From NCBI GenBank assembly GCA_020161135.1, contig JAIUOB010000002.1, positions 930,001 through 994,000 of the forward strand: a DNA stretch of 64,000 bases, given 5' to 3'. A model generated the notes under the pieces. The model saw nothing but the letters and a program-made list of their open reading frames with translations, was not told where the DNA came from and ran no database searches. The stretch comes from Gemmatimonadota bacterium (lineage in GTDB: Bacteria > Gemmatimonadota > Gemmatimonadetes > Gemmatimonadales > Gemmatimonadaceae). Numbering within the stretch: the stretch's first letter is position 1; each line of letters begins with the position of its first letter. Below, piece after piece: positions 9,278 through 17,130 of the stretch. A program made the position numbers and the translations under genes.

Positions 9278-9841
9278 TCAGCGCATCGTCGCCTGGGTCA
9301 GCACGAAGCCGTCGGCCATCGCCTGCATCGGCGCATCCTCGACCATCAGGGCGGCCGGCCACACGGGGTTGCCGGTGCTCATGGCGCGCACGAGACGCGG
9401 CGTGAGGTACGGCGCCGGCGAGACCGGCACCGGGCCCATGGCCATGACCGGCTGGATGGACAGCATGCGCGGGTGGGACGCCTGCCAGGCCTGATAGGCC
9501 AGCACACCGATCACGGCGCTGGCCGCCGCGGCGGCCCAGATGCGGGGTGTGCGAACGGGGCGCGGTGTGCCGTCAGCCCGGTCACGCCATCGCCCCGTGG
9601 GTACGGGCTCGTCGCCCTGTCGGCACGCCTCGAGGCGCGCGCGCAACTTGGCCTGAAATGCCGCCGACGGTTCGAGCGTCGGGAGGCTCTGCACCACCAT
9701 GAGCGACCGCCGCACGAGGGTGTCGTGTGCGGCGCAGGCGTCGCACGCCAGCACGTGGCGCTGCGCGGCGGCCATCTGGGTGCCGGGAAGCGTATCGTCG
9801 AGATACGCGAGATGATGCTTGCGGAATCGCTTGCAGTCCAT
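9278..9841 (-). CDS. Putative anti-sigma factor with N-terminal zinc finger and one membrane helix
   Basis: The product has 187 residues. The N-terminus reads MDCKRFRKHHLAYLDDTL, then HVLACDACAAH, giving the H-x3-C-x2-C pattern of zf-HC2 anti-sigma factors. One hydrophobic segment (about residues 95-115, IWAAAAASAVIGVLAYQAW) predicts an inner-membrane helix, followed by a ~70-residue periplasmic tail rich in Met and Pro. It lies downstream of the ECF sigma gene on the same strand, the normal sigma/anti-sigma order, so it probably holds that sigma factor at the membrane. The 273-bp gap between them is unusually long for such a pair. ATG 9841 is chosen because the frame upstream has no family-like sequence. 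Confidence 0.75.
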   Translation of the reverse strand: MDCKRFRKHHLAYLDDTLPGTQMAAAQRHVLACDACAAHDTLVRRSLMVVQSLPTLEPSAAFQAKLRARLEACRQGDEPVPTGRWRDRADGTPRPVRTPRIWAAAAASAVIGVLAYQAWQASHPRMLSIQPVMAMGPVPVSPAPYLTPRLVRAMSTGNPVWPAALMVEDAPMQAMADGFVLTQATMR

Positions 9842-9869
9842 CGGAGCCGTCGGAGCGGAACCAAACGTG

Positions 9870-9922
9870 CTACGCGAGACGTAGCCGCCGGAGGTACACG
9901 GTGCGATACCCATGGGGTATCG
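9870..9922. promoter_or_regulatory. Two inverted repeats in the anti-sigma leader
   Basis: CTACG-CGAGA-CGTAG spans 9870-9884. CGATACCC-ATG-GGGTATCG spans 9904-9922, with perfect 8-bp arms. Both lie 30-80 bp upstream of the anti-sigma ATG (9841, minus strand), inside the 273-bp gap after the sigma gene. They could be operators or RNA hairpins governing an internal promoter. I could not recognise a clear -35/-10 pair here. The rest of the gap (9923-10114) is GC-rich with repeated GGGCC motifs and no gene that I can support. Confidence 0.4.
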
Positions 9923-10114
9923 GCCGGTTCCGGGAATTCTCCTGACGGACGGGACAGTCCGCAACCGCCCCGGTTTGCATTCGCCTGGCCAGACGGCGGG
10001 GTGGAAGCCCCCTCCGGGCCCCTCCACCCACCCCGCCGCCGGCCTGGCGGGTTCGGCCCAACGGGCCTCGCCCGATGGGCCTCCCCGCTGGGCCTGCCCT
10101 TACCGCGTCACCGC

Positions 10115-10756
10115 CTACCGCACCAGCGGCGCGATGATGTCCGCGAACGCCGTGCGCGCGCGATTGAGGCGCGACTTGACCGTGCCAAGGTTCACGCCGG
10201 TGATGTCGGCGATCTCCTCGTAGCTCTTCCCTTCCAGCTCGCGGAGCACGAACACCTCACGGTGATGCGTCGGCAGCTTGCCCACCGTCTGCTCCACCAT
10301 CTCGCGCAGGTGGCGCTTGCGGAACAGGTCGTCCGGGCGCGTGTGCACATCCTCGAACTGGAGCGGGCGCTCCTCGTCATCGAACTTCGCCTTGATGGTC
10401 TGGAAGAGCACGAGCGGATTGCGCGAACGGTTGCGCAGCTCGTTCTTCGCCAGGTTGGAGGCGATGGTGTAGATCCACGTGCTGAACTTCTTCGAGCGGT
10501 CGAAGCGCCCGATGTGGCGATAGACGCGGATGAAGACTTCCTGCACCAGGTCCTCGGCGCGATCCCGATCGCCGATGGTGCGATAGACGAAGTTCAGCAG
10601 CCGCCCCTGGTAGCGCTCGACGAGTTCCTCGAACGCGCGCTCCTCACCGCCCAGGAAGGCGGAAACGACGTCGCCATCTTCCAGTGCGCGCAACTGCTCG
10701 CGCACGGGCAGCGCCGCGATGGGGGTCAACGTCCGGGTACGAGCCTGATCGGCCAT
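10115..10756 (-). CDS. ECF-family RNA polymerase sigma factor (SigE/RpoE-like)
   Basis: The product has 213 residues. Region 2 is complete: FEELVERYQGRLLNFVYRT, DRDRAEDLVQEVFIRVYRH, and FSTWIYTIASNLAKNELR for -10 recognition. Region 4 follows a short linker: LPTHHREVFVLRELEGKSY and an HTH with EEIADITGVNLGTVKSRLNRAR for -35 binding. There is no region 1.1 or 3, which is diagnostic of group 4 (ECF) sigma factors. The start ATG 10756 is preceded by a strong AAGGAGG at good spacing, one of the few clear Shine-Dalgarno sites in this window. A zinc-finger anti-sigma-like gene lies downstream, so an envelope-stress or redox signal is likely; the actual stimulus is unknown. Confidence 0.96.
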   Translation of the reverse strand: MADQARTRTLTPIAALPVREQLRALEDGDVVSAFLGGEERAFEELVERYQGRLLNFVYRTIGDRDRAEDLVQEVFIRVYRHIGRFDRSKKFSTWIYTIASNLAKNELRNRSRNPLVLFQTIKAKFDDEERPLQFEDVHTRPDDLFRKRHLREMVEQTVGKLPTHHREVFVLRELEGKSYEEIADITGVNLGTVKSRLNRARTAFADIIAPLVR

Positions 10757-10898
10757 TGCTGGAGCCCTCCTTCACTTCGGTGACGCGAGCCAGGGACTCG
10801 CGGCGCGGCAGGGTTCCGGACGTTCCGGCAGGCCTGTCCGCTGCACACTGTTCCCTCTCGCACGGCCCGTGCCGGATGGAACCCGGTGGAACCAAGTC

Positions 10899-10929
10899 GT
10901 GCAACACGTTGATAGAACACGAGTTGCAC
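10899..10929. promoter_or_regulatory. Inverted repeat upstream of the ECF sigma gene
   Basis: GTGCAAC (10899-10905) and GTTGCAC (10923-10929) form perfect 7-bp arms around a 17-bp spacer that also contains two AACACG-type half-sites. It sits about 145-170 bp upstream of the sigma start, in the 272-bp gap to the NUDIX gene. An operator or promoter-proximal site is possible. I did not find a convincing ECF-type GGAAC/TCT promoter at matching spacing on the minus strand. Confidence 0.3.
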
Positions 10930-10984
10930 TTCAGTACCCCACGTCACCCCGCCGCGTCACCACCTGAAGGCGTCCTCATTCCGG

Positions 10985-11019
10985 CACGCACCGTCCAGAA
11001 AAGTGGACGACTTCGTGCA
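10985..11019 (-). terminator. Stem-loop after the NUDIX gene
   Basis: Nested arms GCACG/CGTGC and CGTCCA/TGGACG around a GAAAAG loop lie just downstream of the NUDIX stop (11029, minus strand). There is no U-tract, so this is a weak intrinsic-terminator candidate. Confidence 0.3.
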
Positions 11020-11028
11020 GGATACGGA

Positions 11029-11625
11029 TCAGGCTGGACGAAAAGCTGCCGCGTACAGCAGGGCGAGCGCCGTTTTGGCGTCCCGGATATCGCCCCGCCT
11101 GACGAGCTCGAGCGCCGCGGACAGCCGCATGGGCACCAGCTCCATGAACTCGTCCGCCTCGCGCGCCGCGTCCCCCGGCGTCAGGCCAGTGGCCAGAAAC
11201 AGGTGAATCGTCTCGTCGGTGAAGCCGGGGGTCGTGTACATCGTGAACAACGGTTCGACACGCGCCGCCCGATATCCGGTTTCCTCCTGCAGCTCACGAT
11301 GGGCGCAGGCGGCCGGCGACTCCCCCGGATCGAGACGTCCGGCGGGCACTTCGTACAGGTACCCCTCGGCGGCGTAGCGGTACTGCCGGATGAGCAGCAC
11401 CTCCGGATCGCCCGCCCATTCTCCCAGCGCCGGCACCACCGCGCTCGCGCCGGGGTGCCGGATCATTTCCATCGTACCCACCGTCCCGTCGGGGAAGCGC
11501 ACCTGGTCCAGGTCGACCGAGATGATGCGCCCGTGGTAGACCGCTCCCCGCCGATACGCCCTGTGCTCACCGCGTGCCGGACCGGCGGTGCTTCTCCCCA
11601 CGCGCCGCGTGCCGCTCCGCCACAT
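11029..11625 (-). CDS. NUDIX hydrolase, ADP-ribose pyrophosphatase-like
   Basis: The product is about 198 residues. The Nudix box is intact: G-RLDPG-E-SPAACAH-RELQEETGY fits Gx5Ex7REUxEExGU. The preceding EVPAGR and following LFTMYTTPGFTDE segments are typical of ADP-ribose pyrophosphatases (NudF/YffH type), which hydrolyse ADP-ribose to AMP and ribose-5-phosphate. The start is uncertain: ATG 11625 overlaps the end of the SET-domain gene by 59 bp and no good ribosome site is visible. The recognisable domain begins near YRRGAVYHGRIISVDL, so a non-ATG start closer to 11560 is possible. Confidence 0.88.
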   Translation of the reverse strand: MWRSGTRRVGRSTAGPARGEHRAYRRGAVYHGRIISVDLDQVRFPDGTVGTMEMIRHPGASAVVPALGEWAGDPEVLLIRQYRYAAEGYLYEVPAGRLDPGESPAACAHRELQEETGYRAARVEPLFTMYTTPGFTDETIHLFLATGLTPGDAAREADEFMELVPMRLSAALELVRRGDIRDAKTALALLYAAAFRPA

Positions 11626-12412
11626 GCGGATGCGTGGCTCCGCGGCTCCGCGTGGAAACCGATGTCTTCTTGGCTCCGCGCCTCCGCGTAGAGGTCGACG
11701 CCTTCTTGTCTCCGCGCCTCTGCGGCCGACGCGGCTTCCGCACGTCGTTCCCCGCGAGCCACTCGCGGATCGTCGGACGCAGGTACACGGGCACGCGCAG
11801 GATCGTCCCGCGGCACTTCTTCGACCCGCACCGGCAGGCATAGTAGCGCACGTCTTCCGGCTCGTACTCGTCCTGCCACTCGAACCGATAGTCGTACGTC
11901 AGCTCCGTCTCGGGCGCGATCGGCTTGATGGCCTTGATGTAGATGTGGCCATCCTCGATCTCCGTCTCGCAGTTCGGCTCGCACGAGTGGTTGATGAAGC
12001 GCGCATCGTTGCCGCCATAGCGCGCGTCGAGCACCACGTCGTCATCGAGCACGAAGAGGAAGGTGTGATGCCGCCCGTCGTTGTCGTCGTAGCGACGGTC
12101 GGCCTCCTCGTGCGAGATGCGCTGGCCCCAGTATTCGTCCACGATCTGTCCGGTGCGAATCGGCTTGATCGCGAACGCGCCGCGCCCCTGGATCCTCGAG
12201 CGTCGCACTTCGTACAGCGTCGACTTGGGCGGCTTCACCAGCTTCGGCGCGGCAGCCTTCTTCGCCGCGACCTTCTTGGTCGCCTTCTTGGTCGCCTTCT
12301 TCGCCGCCTTCTTCGTCGCCTTCTTCGTCGCCTTCTTCGTCGCCTTCTTCGTCGCCGGCTTGGTGGAGGACTTCTTCACCGGCCGCGAGACGCTCTTCTT
12401 CAGTGGGGACAC
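11567..12412 (-). CDS. SET-domain protein lysine methyltransferase-like protein with histone-H1-like basic tails
   Basis: The product is about 281 residues. The N-terminal ~55 residues are Lys-rich with repeated A-T-K-K units, like bacterial histone H1-type tails. A SET domain follows: YEVRRSRIQGRGAFAIKPI, GQIVDEYWG, then NDARFINHSCEPNC (the NHS AdoMet-binding pseudoknot), then ELTYDYRF with the catalytic Tyr. A post-SET CRCGSKKCRGTI Cys cluster should bind zinc. The C-terminal tail has two 12-residue basic repeats (KKASTSTRRRGA and KKTSVSTRSRGA). GTG 12412 is chosen because it directly precedes the Lys-rich segment; no Shine-Dalgarno is visible. Protein methylation and DNA binding are inferred; no target is known. 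Confidence 0.88.
   Translation of the reverse strand: MSPLKKSVSRPVKKSSTKPATKKATKKATKKATKKAAKKATKKATKKVAAKKAAAPKLVKPPKSTLYEVRRSRIQGRGAFAIKPIRTGQIVDEYWGQRISHEEADRRYDDNDGRHHTFLFVLDDDVVLDARYGGNDARFINHSCEPNCETEIEDGHIYIKAIKPIAPETELTYDYRFEWQDEYEPEDVRYYACRCGSKKCRGTILRVPVYLRPTIREWLAGNDVRKPRRPQRRGDKKASTSTRRRGAKKTSVSTRSRGATHPHVAERHAARGEKHRRSGTR
11635..11745. repeat. 36-bp tandem repeat (about 3 copies) encoding the SET protein C-terminal tail
   Basis: Copies start at 11635, 11671 and 11707 (the third diverges). The core is CTCCGCGCCTCCGCGT on the plus strand. Read on the minus strand it gives 12-residue basic units in frame with the SET gene. It overlaps the region where the NUDIX gene may start. Confidence 0.8.
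12266..12360. repeat. 12-bp tandem repeats encoding the Lys-rich N-terminal tail
   Basis: Degenerate copies of GCCTTCTTCGTC (plus strand) encode A-T-K-K/A-A-K-K units on the minus strand in the SET-domain gene. The unit length keeps frame, so copy-number change would lengthen or shorten the tail only. Confidence 0.8.
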
Positions 12413-12443
12413 GAGCAGGGGGTAGGGGAAGCGTGCGCGCGAT

Positions 12444-13856
12444 TCACGGCGCGTCGTCGTCGCTCGGTTGATACACCGCGACGGGGCCGAGGCCAAGGGC
12501 CTCGATGGGACCACGAATGGCATCGGCGTCGCCGACCACCACCACCTGCAGGCGCGCCGGGTCGAGATGGCGCTGCGCCACCCGCAACACATCGTCGGCC
12601 GTCACGGCCGCCACGCGGTCCCGGTACGTGCCGAAGTAGTTGGTGGGGAGCCGGAAGATCTCCACGTTCGCCAGTCCGCCGGCCACCTCGGCCGTCGTCT
12701 CGAAGCGAATGGGAAACACCCCGATGAGGTAGCTGATCGCGAGCGACAGCTCGGCCTCCGACACCGGCTCGCTGCGGATGCGCGCGAGCTCGTGCCCGAT
12801 CTCGCGCAGCGCGTCGGCCGTCACCGCCGTCTCCACCGCCGTCGAGATCTCGAACGGGCTGGCCGCGCGCCGCCAGTCGAAGGCCGAGTGCGCGCCATAG
12901 GTGTACGCGTGCTGCTCGCGCAGGTTGAGGTTGAGCCGCGACGAGAAGAGCCCGCCGAGAATGGCGTTCATCACGACCACGGGGAAGTAGTCCTCGTGCA
13001 AGCGCGGCAGCGCGACATGCCCCACGCGCACCTCGCTCTGCGGCGCGTCGGCCTTGTGCACCAGGTGCACGCGCGGCGTCTCGAAGCGCGCGGCGTCGTG
13101 TGGCTCGGTGACCGGCGGCGCGCTCCCGTCCCAGTCGCCCAGGTACGTCGCCGCAAGCTGCACCGCGTGCTCCACCTCGATATCGCCGACGATCATCAGG
13201 GCCGTCGCGTCGGGGCGGAAGTGCTCGGCGTGCCAGGCGGACACCACGTCGTGCGTGAGACGCTGCACCGACGTCTCGTCGCCCCCGGCGAGTCGTGCGA
13301 AGCGCGAGTCGCGCGCATACAACAGGCGCGAAAAGAACACGTCGGCCAGCCCGCGTGGCTCGGTGCGCAGCTGCGCGAGGTCGGCCAGGCGCTCGGCGCG
13401 CAGCCGCGCCAGCTCCGCCTCCGGAAACGACGGATGCCGCAGCACTTCGGCCAGCACCGCCACCGCGTCGTCGATACGCGTCGACAGCGCGGTGAGCTGC
13501 ACGATCGCCGAATCCCAGTCGGCACCCGTGTCGAGTGTCGTGCCCAGCATCTCGAGACGCGTCGTGAGCGTCAGCGCGTCCATGTCGCGCGTCCCCTCGG
13601 CCAGCGCACGCGTGGTGAGCTGCGCGAGCCCTTCCATGCCCGGCCGGTCGCGCGTCGCACCGGCTTCCACCACGGCCAGCGTGGTGACCACCGGATGCGC
13701 GCGCACCGGTGCGACGATGATGCGCAGCCCGTTCGCCAGGATGCGGGTCTCGAAGGCGGGAAAGCGATACGGGCGCGGTGCCCCCGGGCCGGGGCGCGCC
13801 GGGGCCGGGATCATCGGCACCGCAGGCGGCGTCGCGGCGGTCGTGTCCGCGCTCAC
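12444..13856 (-). CDS. M16-family zinc peptidase, non-catalytic partner subunit
   Basis: The product has 470 residues. It has the M16 two-domain fold: LANGLRIIVAPVRAHPVVTTLAVVEAG at the N-terminus and SRLNLNLREQHAYTYGAHS in the C-terminal half, the latter holding the substrate-binding Arg/Tyr pair. Where catalytic members have HxxEH, this protein reads GMEGLAQLTTRAL, so zinc ligands are missing. It is therefore the R/Y-carrying half of a heterodimeric M16B enzyme whose catalytic half is encoded just upstream. GTG 13856 overlaps the upstream stop (GTGA), supporting coupled, stoichiometric translation. No signal peptide is seen, so it is probably cytoplasmic. Confidence 0.92.
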   Translation of the reverse strand: MSADTTAATPPAVPMIPAPARPGPGAPRPYRFPAFETRILANGLRIIVAPVRAHPVVTTLAVVEAGATRDRPGMEGLAQLTTRALAEGTRDMDALTLTTRLEMLGTTLDTGADWDSAIVQLTALSTRIDDAVAVLAEVLRHPSFPEAELARLRAERLADLAQLRTEPRGLADVFFSRLLYARDSRFARLAGGDETSVQRLTHDVVSAWHAEHFRPDATALMIVGDIEVEHAVQLAATYLGDWDGSAPPVTEPHDAARFETPRVHLVHKADAPQSEVRVGHVALPRLHEDYFPVVVMNAILGGLFSSRLNLNLREQHAYTYGAHSAFDWRRAASPFEISTAVETAVTADALREIGHELARIRSEPVSEAELSLAISYLIGVFPIRFETTAEVAGGLANVEIFRLPTNYFGTYRDRVAAVTADDVLRVAQRHLDPARLQVVVVGDADAIRGPIEALGLGPVAVYQPSDDDAP

Positions 13857-15163
13857 GAGACGGCCTCGGCGTGTGCCGCGTCGGCGGCATCGGCGGCCTG
13901 CTCGTCGGGGACATACAGCAACAGCGCGCGGTTGTCCGGGCCCAGGCGCTCCCGCGCGAGACGCGATACCGCCGCCGCGTCGATGGCGCGATAGCGATCG
14001 ACCTGCTGGTTCACGAGCGACGCGTCGCCGAAGTACGTCGCGAAGCGTGAGAGCTGATCGGCGCGTTCGGCGGCACTCTGCAGGCTCGTCACCACACTCG
14101 TTTCGATGAGGGCACGCGCACGCTGCACCTCGGCCTCGCTCACGCCGTCGCGGTGGATTAGATCGAGCTCCGCCAGCACCGCCGCCTCGAGCTGCTCCGG
14201 CGACACGCCCGGGTGCGCGGTGGCGTCGATCACCAACAGATCGCTGCCCTTCGCGAGGTCGTAGGTGAACGCACTCGCCTGCGACGCCACTTGTTGCCGC
14301 CGCACGAGGGACTGCTCGAGCCGACTGCCCGTGCGCAGCCCCAACACCGCCGAGGCGAGGCTGGCGGCGTAGTAGCCGTCGGTGCCGAACACCGGTGTGC
14401 GGCACGCCACGAACAGCCGCGGCAGCGCGATGGCATCGGGTACCACCTCGCGCCGGGTGTCACCGAAGACGGGCGGGACGGTCATGTCGCGGAGCGGGGG
14501 GCGCGCGCCGCCCCGCGGGATCGGACCGAAGTACTCTGACACCAGCCGCAGCGTCTCGGTGCGATCGAAGTCCCCGGCGATCGTGAGCACCGCGTTGTCG
14601 GGGGTGTAGTACGTGCGGAAGAACTCGGCCACGTCCTCGAGCGACGCATCCGACAGGTGCTCCATCGACCCGATCAGCGAGTGATGAAACGGATGGTCCG
14701 GCGGGAACGTGAGCGCCGGCAGGCGCTCCCACCACGTGCCGTAGGGCTGGTTGTCCACGCTCCAGCGGCGCTCGTTCTTCACGACGTCGCGCTGCGTGTC
14801 CAGCTTCTGCTGCGTCATGGCGGGGAGCAGCCGCGCCATGCGATCGGCCTCGAGCCACAGCGCGAGCGCCAACTGGTGACTCGGCAGCGTTTCGTAGTAG
14901 TTGGTGCGATCGAGCCACGTCGAGCCATTGAGCGTGCCACCGGCCCGCTGCACGAGTTCGAAGTGTTCGTTGGCCTCGACGCTGGCGGACCCCTGGAACA
15001 GCATGTGTTCGAAGAGGTGGGCGAAGCCGGTGCGCTCAAGGCGCTCGTTGGCGGAGCCGACGTGGTACCAGAGATTCACCGCGACGATCGGGGCGGTGTG
15101 ATCCTCCGAGAGCACCACGTGCAGTCCATTCGACAGGTGAGAGCTCTCGACAGGGATGCGCAT
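13853..15163 (-). CDS. M16-family zinc peptidase, catalytic subunit
   Basis: The product has 436 residues. The inverted zinc motif is intact: GFAHLFEHMLFQGS contains HxxEH, and a downstream Glu lies in VVKNERRWSVDNQPYG. The N-terminus LSNGLHVVLSEDHTAPIVAVNLWYHVGS is typical of the family. It forms a pair with the adjacent subunit that lacks zinc ligands, like mitochondrial processing peptidase-type or bacterial M16B heterodimers. No export signal is apparent. ATG 15163 is the only sensible start. The gene is divergent from the lipoprotein at 15250 across an 86-bp promoter region. Confidence 0.95.
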   Translation of the reverse strand: MRIPVESSHLSNGLHVVLSEDHTAPIVAVNLWYHVGSANERLERTGFAHLFEHMLFQGSASVEANEHFELVQRAGGTLNGSTWLDRTNYYETLPSHQLALALWLEADRMARLLPAMTQQKLDTQRDVVKNERRWSVDNQPYGTWWERLPALTFPPDHPFHHSLIGSMEHLSDASLEDVAEFFRTYYTPDNAVLTIAGDFDRTETLRLVSEYFGPIPRGGARPPLRDMTVPPVFGDTRREVVPDAIALPRLFVACRTPVFGTDGYYAASLASAVLGLRTGSRLEQSLVRRQQVASQASAFTYDLAKGSDLLVIDATAHPGVSPEQLEAAVLAELDLIHRDGVSEAEVQRARALIETSVVTSLQSAAERADQLSRFATYFGDASLVNQQVDRYRAIDAAAVSRLARERLGPDNRALLLYVPDEQAADAADAAHAEAVS

Positions 15164-15249
15164 GGGCCAAATTTCAGGCGCGGTACAGCAACCCGGAACC
15201 CCGCCGCGCGCGGCGACGCGCGTGGTCCTTTCCTTTTTTCGGTGATGTC

Positions 15250-17115
15250 ATGACCCTGATCGCGCACCCGGCGCTCCGCCGGGCTCGCCCCCGTGCACTG
15301 CTGGAGACACTGCTGGCGGGCGTCTTGGCGTGGGGCCTCGCGGCCTGCGGCAGCGACCCGCTCGTGCCCAGCGTGGCCACGCCCGCCGGCGTCACCACCC
15401 TCAGCGCCACCGTGGCGGCGAGTGTGGGCACGGTGCCCGCCGTCCGCATCACCGACGATCGCGGCCGTGCGGTGCGCAATGTCATGGTGCGGTGGCGTGT
15501 GACCGCGGGGGGCGGCACCGTCACGAACGACTCGGTCCGCACCGACGCCGACGGCAACGCCAGCTCCGGCGGCTGGACGTTGGGCACGACCGCGGGACAG
15601 CAGTCCCTCCAGGCGAGCGCCGACGGCGTGCCCACGGTCACCTTCACGGCGCAGGCGGCACCCGGCCCCGTCGCCCAGGTCACACGTGTCTCCGTCGATC
15701 CGGTCAACCCGGTCGTGGCGACCGCCGTGGCACCCACGCCGAGCGTGCGTGTCACCGATCAGTACGGCAATCCGATTCCCACGGTCCCGGTCACGTTCAG
15801 CGTCATCACCGGCACTGGCACCATCACCGGCGCCCAGCAGATCACCGACGGCAATGGCATCGCCACCGTGGGCGGCTGGCTGCTCGGCACGCTGGCGGGC
15901 ACGCAGCAGGTGCGGGCCGTCGCGGCGGGTGGCGTCGGGGTCACCTTCACCGTCGTGAGTGTTGCCGCCGCCGCTGCCGATCTCGTCAAGGTCACGGGCG
16001 ACAACCAGCAGGGCATCGCCGGCCTGCCCGTGCCCATCACGCCGGGCGTTCGGGTGGTCGACGGCTTCGGCAACCCGAAGGGTGGCGTGCCGGTCACCTT
16101 CACGCCCGGGCCGTTCTCGGGCTCCGTCACCGGCGCGACGCAGCTCTCCGATCCCGCCAACGGCACGGCCTTCGTCGGCAGCTGGATCCTGGGCACCGCA
16201 CCGCAGCAGACGCTCGTGGTCACCAGCAGCGTCATCCCGGGGCGCTCCACCACCTTCACGGCCACAACCGTCGCGTCGACCTTCAGCATCGACGTGCGTT
16301 TCATCGGCACCGGTGCCAGCACCCTCGTGCGCGACGCGTTCCTTGCCGCCGCCGACCGGTGGCGGCGTGTCATCGTCGGCGTCTCCGGCACCAGCCTCGC
16401 CAACATTCCCGCCGGCTTCTGCGGTGACTCCACGCCCGCACTGGCCGAGCCCATCACGAATGTCGTGATCTTCGCGCGCATCCGGCCGATCGACGGCGCA
16501 GGGCAGGTGCTCGGCCAGGCCGGTCCCTGCGCCACGCACACGGCGTCCGAGTTGACGGCGCTGGGCTACATGGAGTTCGACAGCGCGGACATGGACCTGC
16601 TCATCTCGCGCGGCGGGCTCACCGACGTGATCGTCCACGAGATGGGACACGTGCTCGGCTTCGGCACACTGTGGAACTACCGCCGCAACCTCGCAGCCAA
16701 CATCGGCGGCAGCGATCCCTACTTCGTCGGGGCCGGCGCGCGTGGGCAGTTCGCCGCGATCAATACGGTCACGTACAGCGGCAACCCGGTGCCCATCGAG
16801 AACACCGGTGGTGGCGGCACGCGCGATGCCCATTGGCGCGAGAGCGTCTTCGGACGCGAACTGCTCACCGGCTTCTACAACGTCGGTGCCGTGAATCCGC
16901 TCAGTCGCGTGACCGTGGGCGCCATGCAGGACCTCGGCTACGTCGTGAACTATCAGCAGGCCGATGTGTTCACGCTCACCGCCGCCCTGTACAGCTTCCC
17001 GTTCCAGCCGGGCGCGGAGACTCTCGAACTCGGCGCCGACATCCCCGATCGGCCGTTGTATCAGTTGCAACCCGATGGCACGCCGCGCCGCATCCGCGCG
17101 TCGATTCGTCGATAG
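15250..17115 (+). CDS. Ig-like repeat lipoprotein with leishmanolysin-like (M8-type) metalloprotease domain
   Basis: The product has 621 residues. The lipoprotein signal ends at LAACGS. Three Big_1-like Ig modules (about residues 40-350) share V(R/T)D-x-G-N-x-(I/V)-P and a G-W-x-L-G-T end motif. The C-terminal protease domain has VIVHEMGHVLGFGTLW (HEMGH, residues 463-467) and, after an insertion, GTRDAHWRESVFGRELLTGF, where His 528 is the likely third ligand as in leishmanolysin metzincins. It probably faces the outside as a lipid-anchored protease. Unlike the similar protein encoded at 432, the protease fold is metzincin, not gluzincin. The ATG sits 86 bp from the divergent M16 start. Confidence 0.87.
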   Translation: MTLIAHPALRRARPRALLETLLAGVLAWGLAACGSDPLVPSVATPAGVTTLSATVAASVGTVPAVRITDDRGRAVRNVMVRWRVTAGGGTVTNDSVRTDADGNASSGGWTLGTTAGQQSLQASADGVPTVTFTAQAAPGPVAQVTRVSVDPVNPVVATAVAPTPSVRVTDQYGNPIPTVPVTFSVITGTGTITGAQQITDGNGIATVGGWLLGTLAGTQQVRAVAAGGVGVTFTVVSVAAAAADLVKVTGDNQQGIAGLPVPITPGVRVVDGFGNPKGGVPVTFTPGPFSGSVTGATQLSDPANGTAFVGSWILGTAPQQTLVVTSSVIPGRSTTFTATTVASTFSIDVRFIGTGASTLVRDAFLAAADRWRRVIVGVSGTSLANIPAGFCGDSTPALAEPITNVVIFARIRPIDGAGQVLGQAGPCATHTASELTALGYMEFDSADMDLLISRGGLTDVIVHEMGHVLGFGTLWNYRRNLAANIGGSDPYFVGAGARGQFAAINTVTYSGNPVPIENTGGGGTRDAHWRESVFGRELLTGFYNVGAVNPLSRVTVGAMQDLGYVVNYQQADVFTLTAALYSFPFQPGAETLELGADIPDRPLYQLQPDGTPRRIRASIRR

Positions 17116-17130
17116 TCGCCGCGCGCGGCG

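Noticed and set aside
10757..11028. ECF-type autoregulatory promoter upstream of the sigma gene
   Set aside because: GGAAC-like words occur but mostly on the wrong strand and without a TCT/GTC partner at 16-17 bp.
12444..15163. A single M16 peptidase split by a frameshift
   Set aside because: Both halves are full-length two-domain proteins, with HxxEH in one and the R/Y motif in the other, and a clean GTGA overlap; this is a known heterodimer arrangement.
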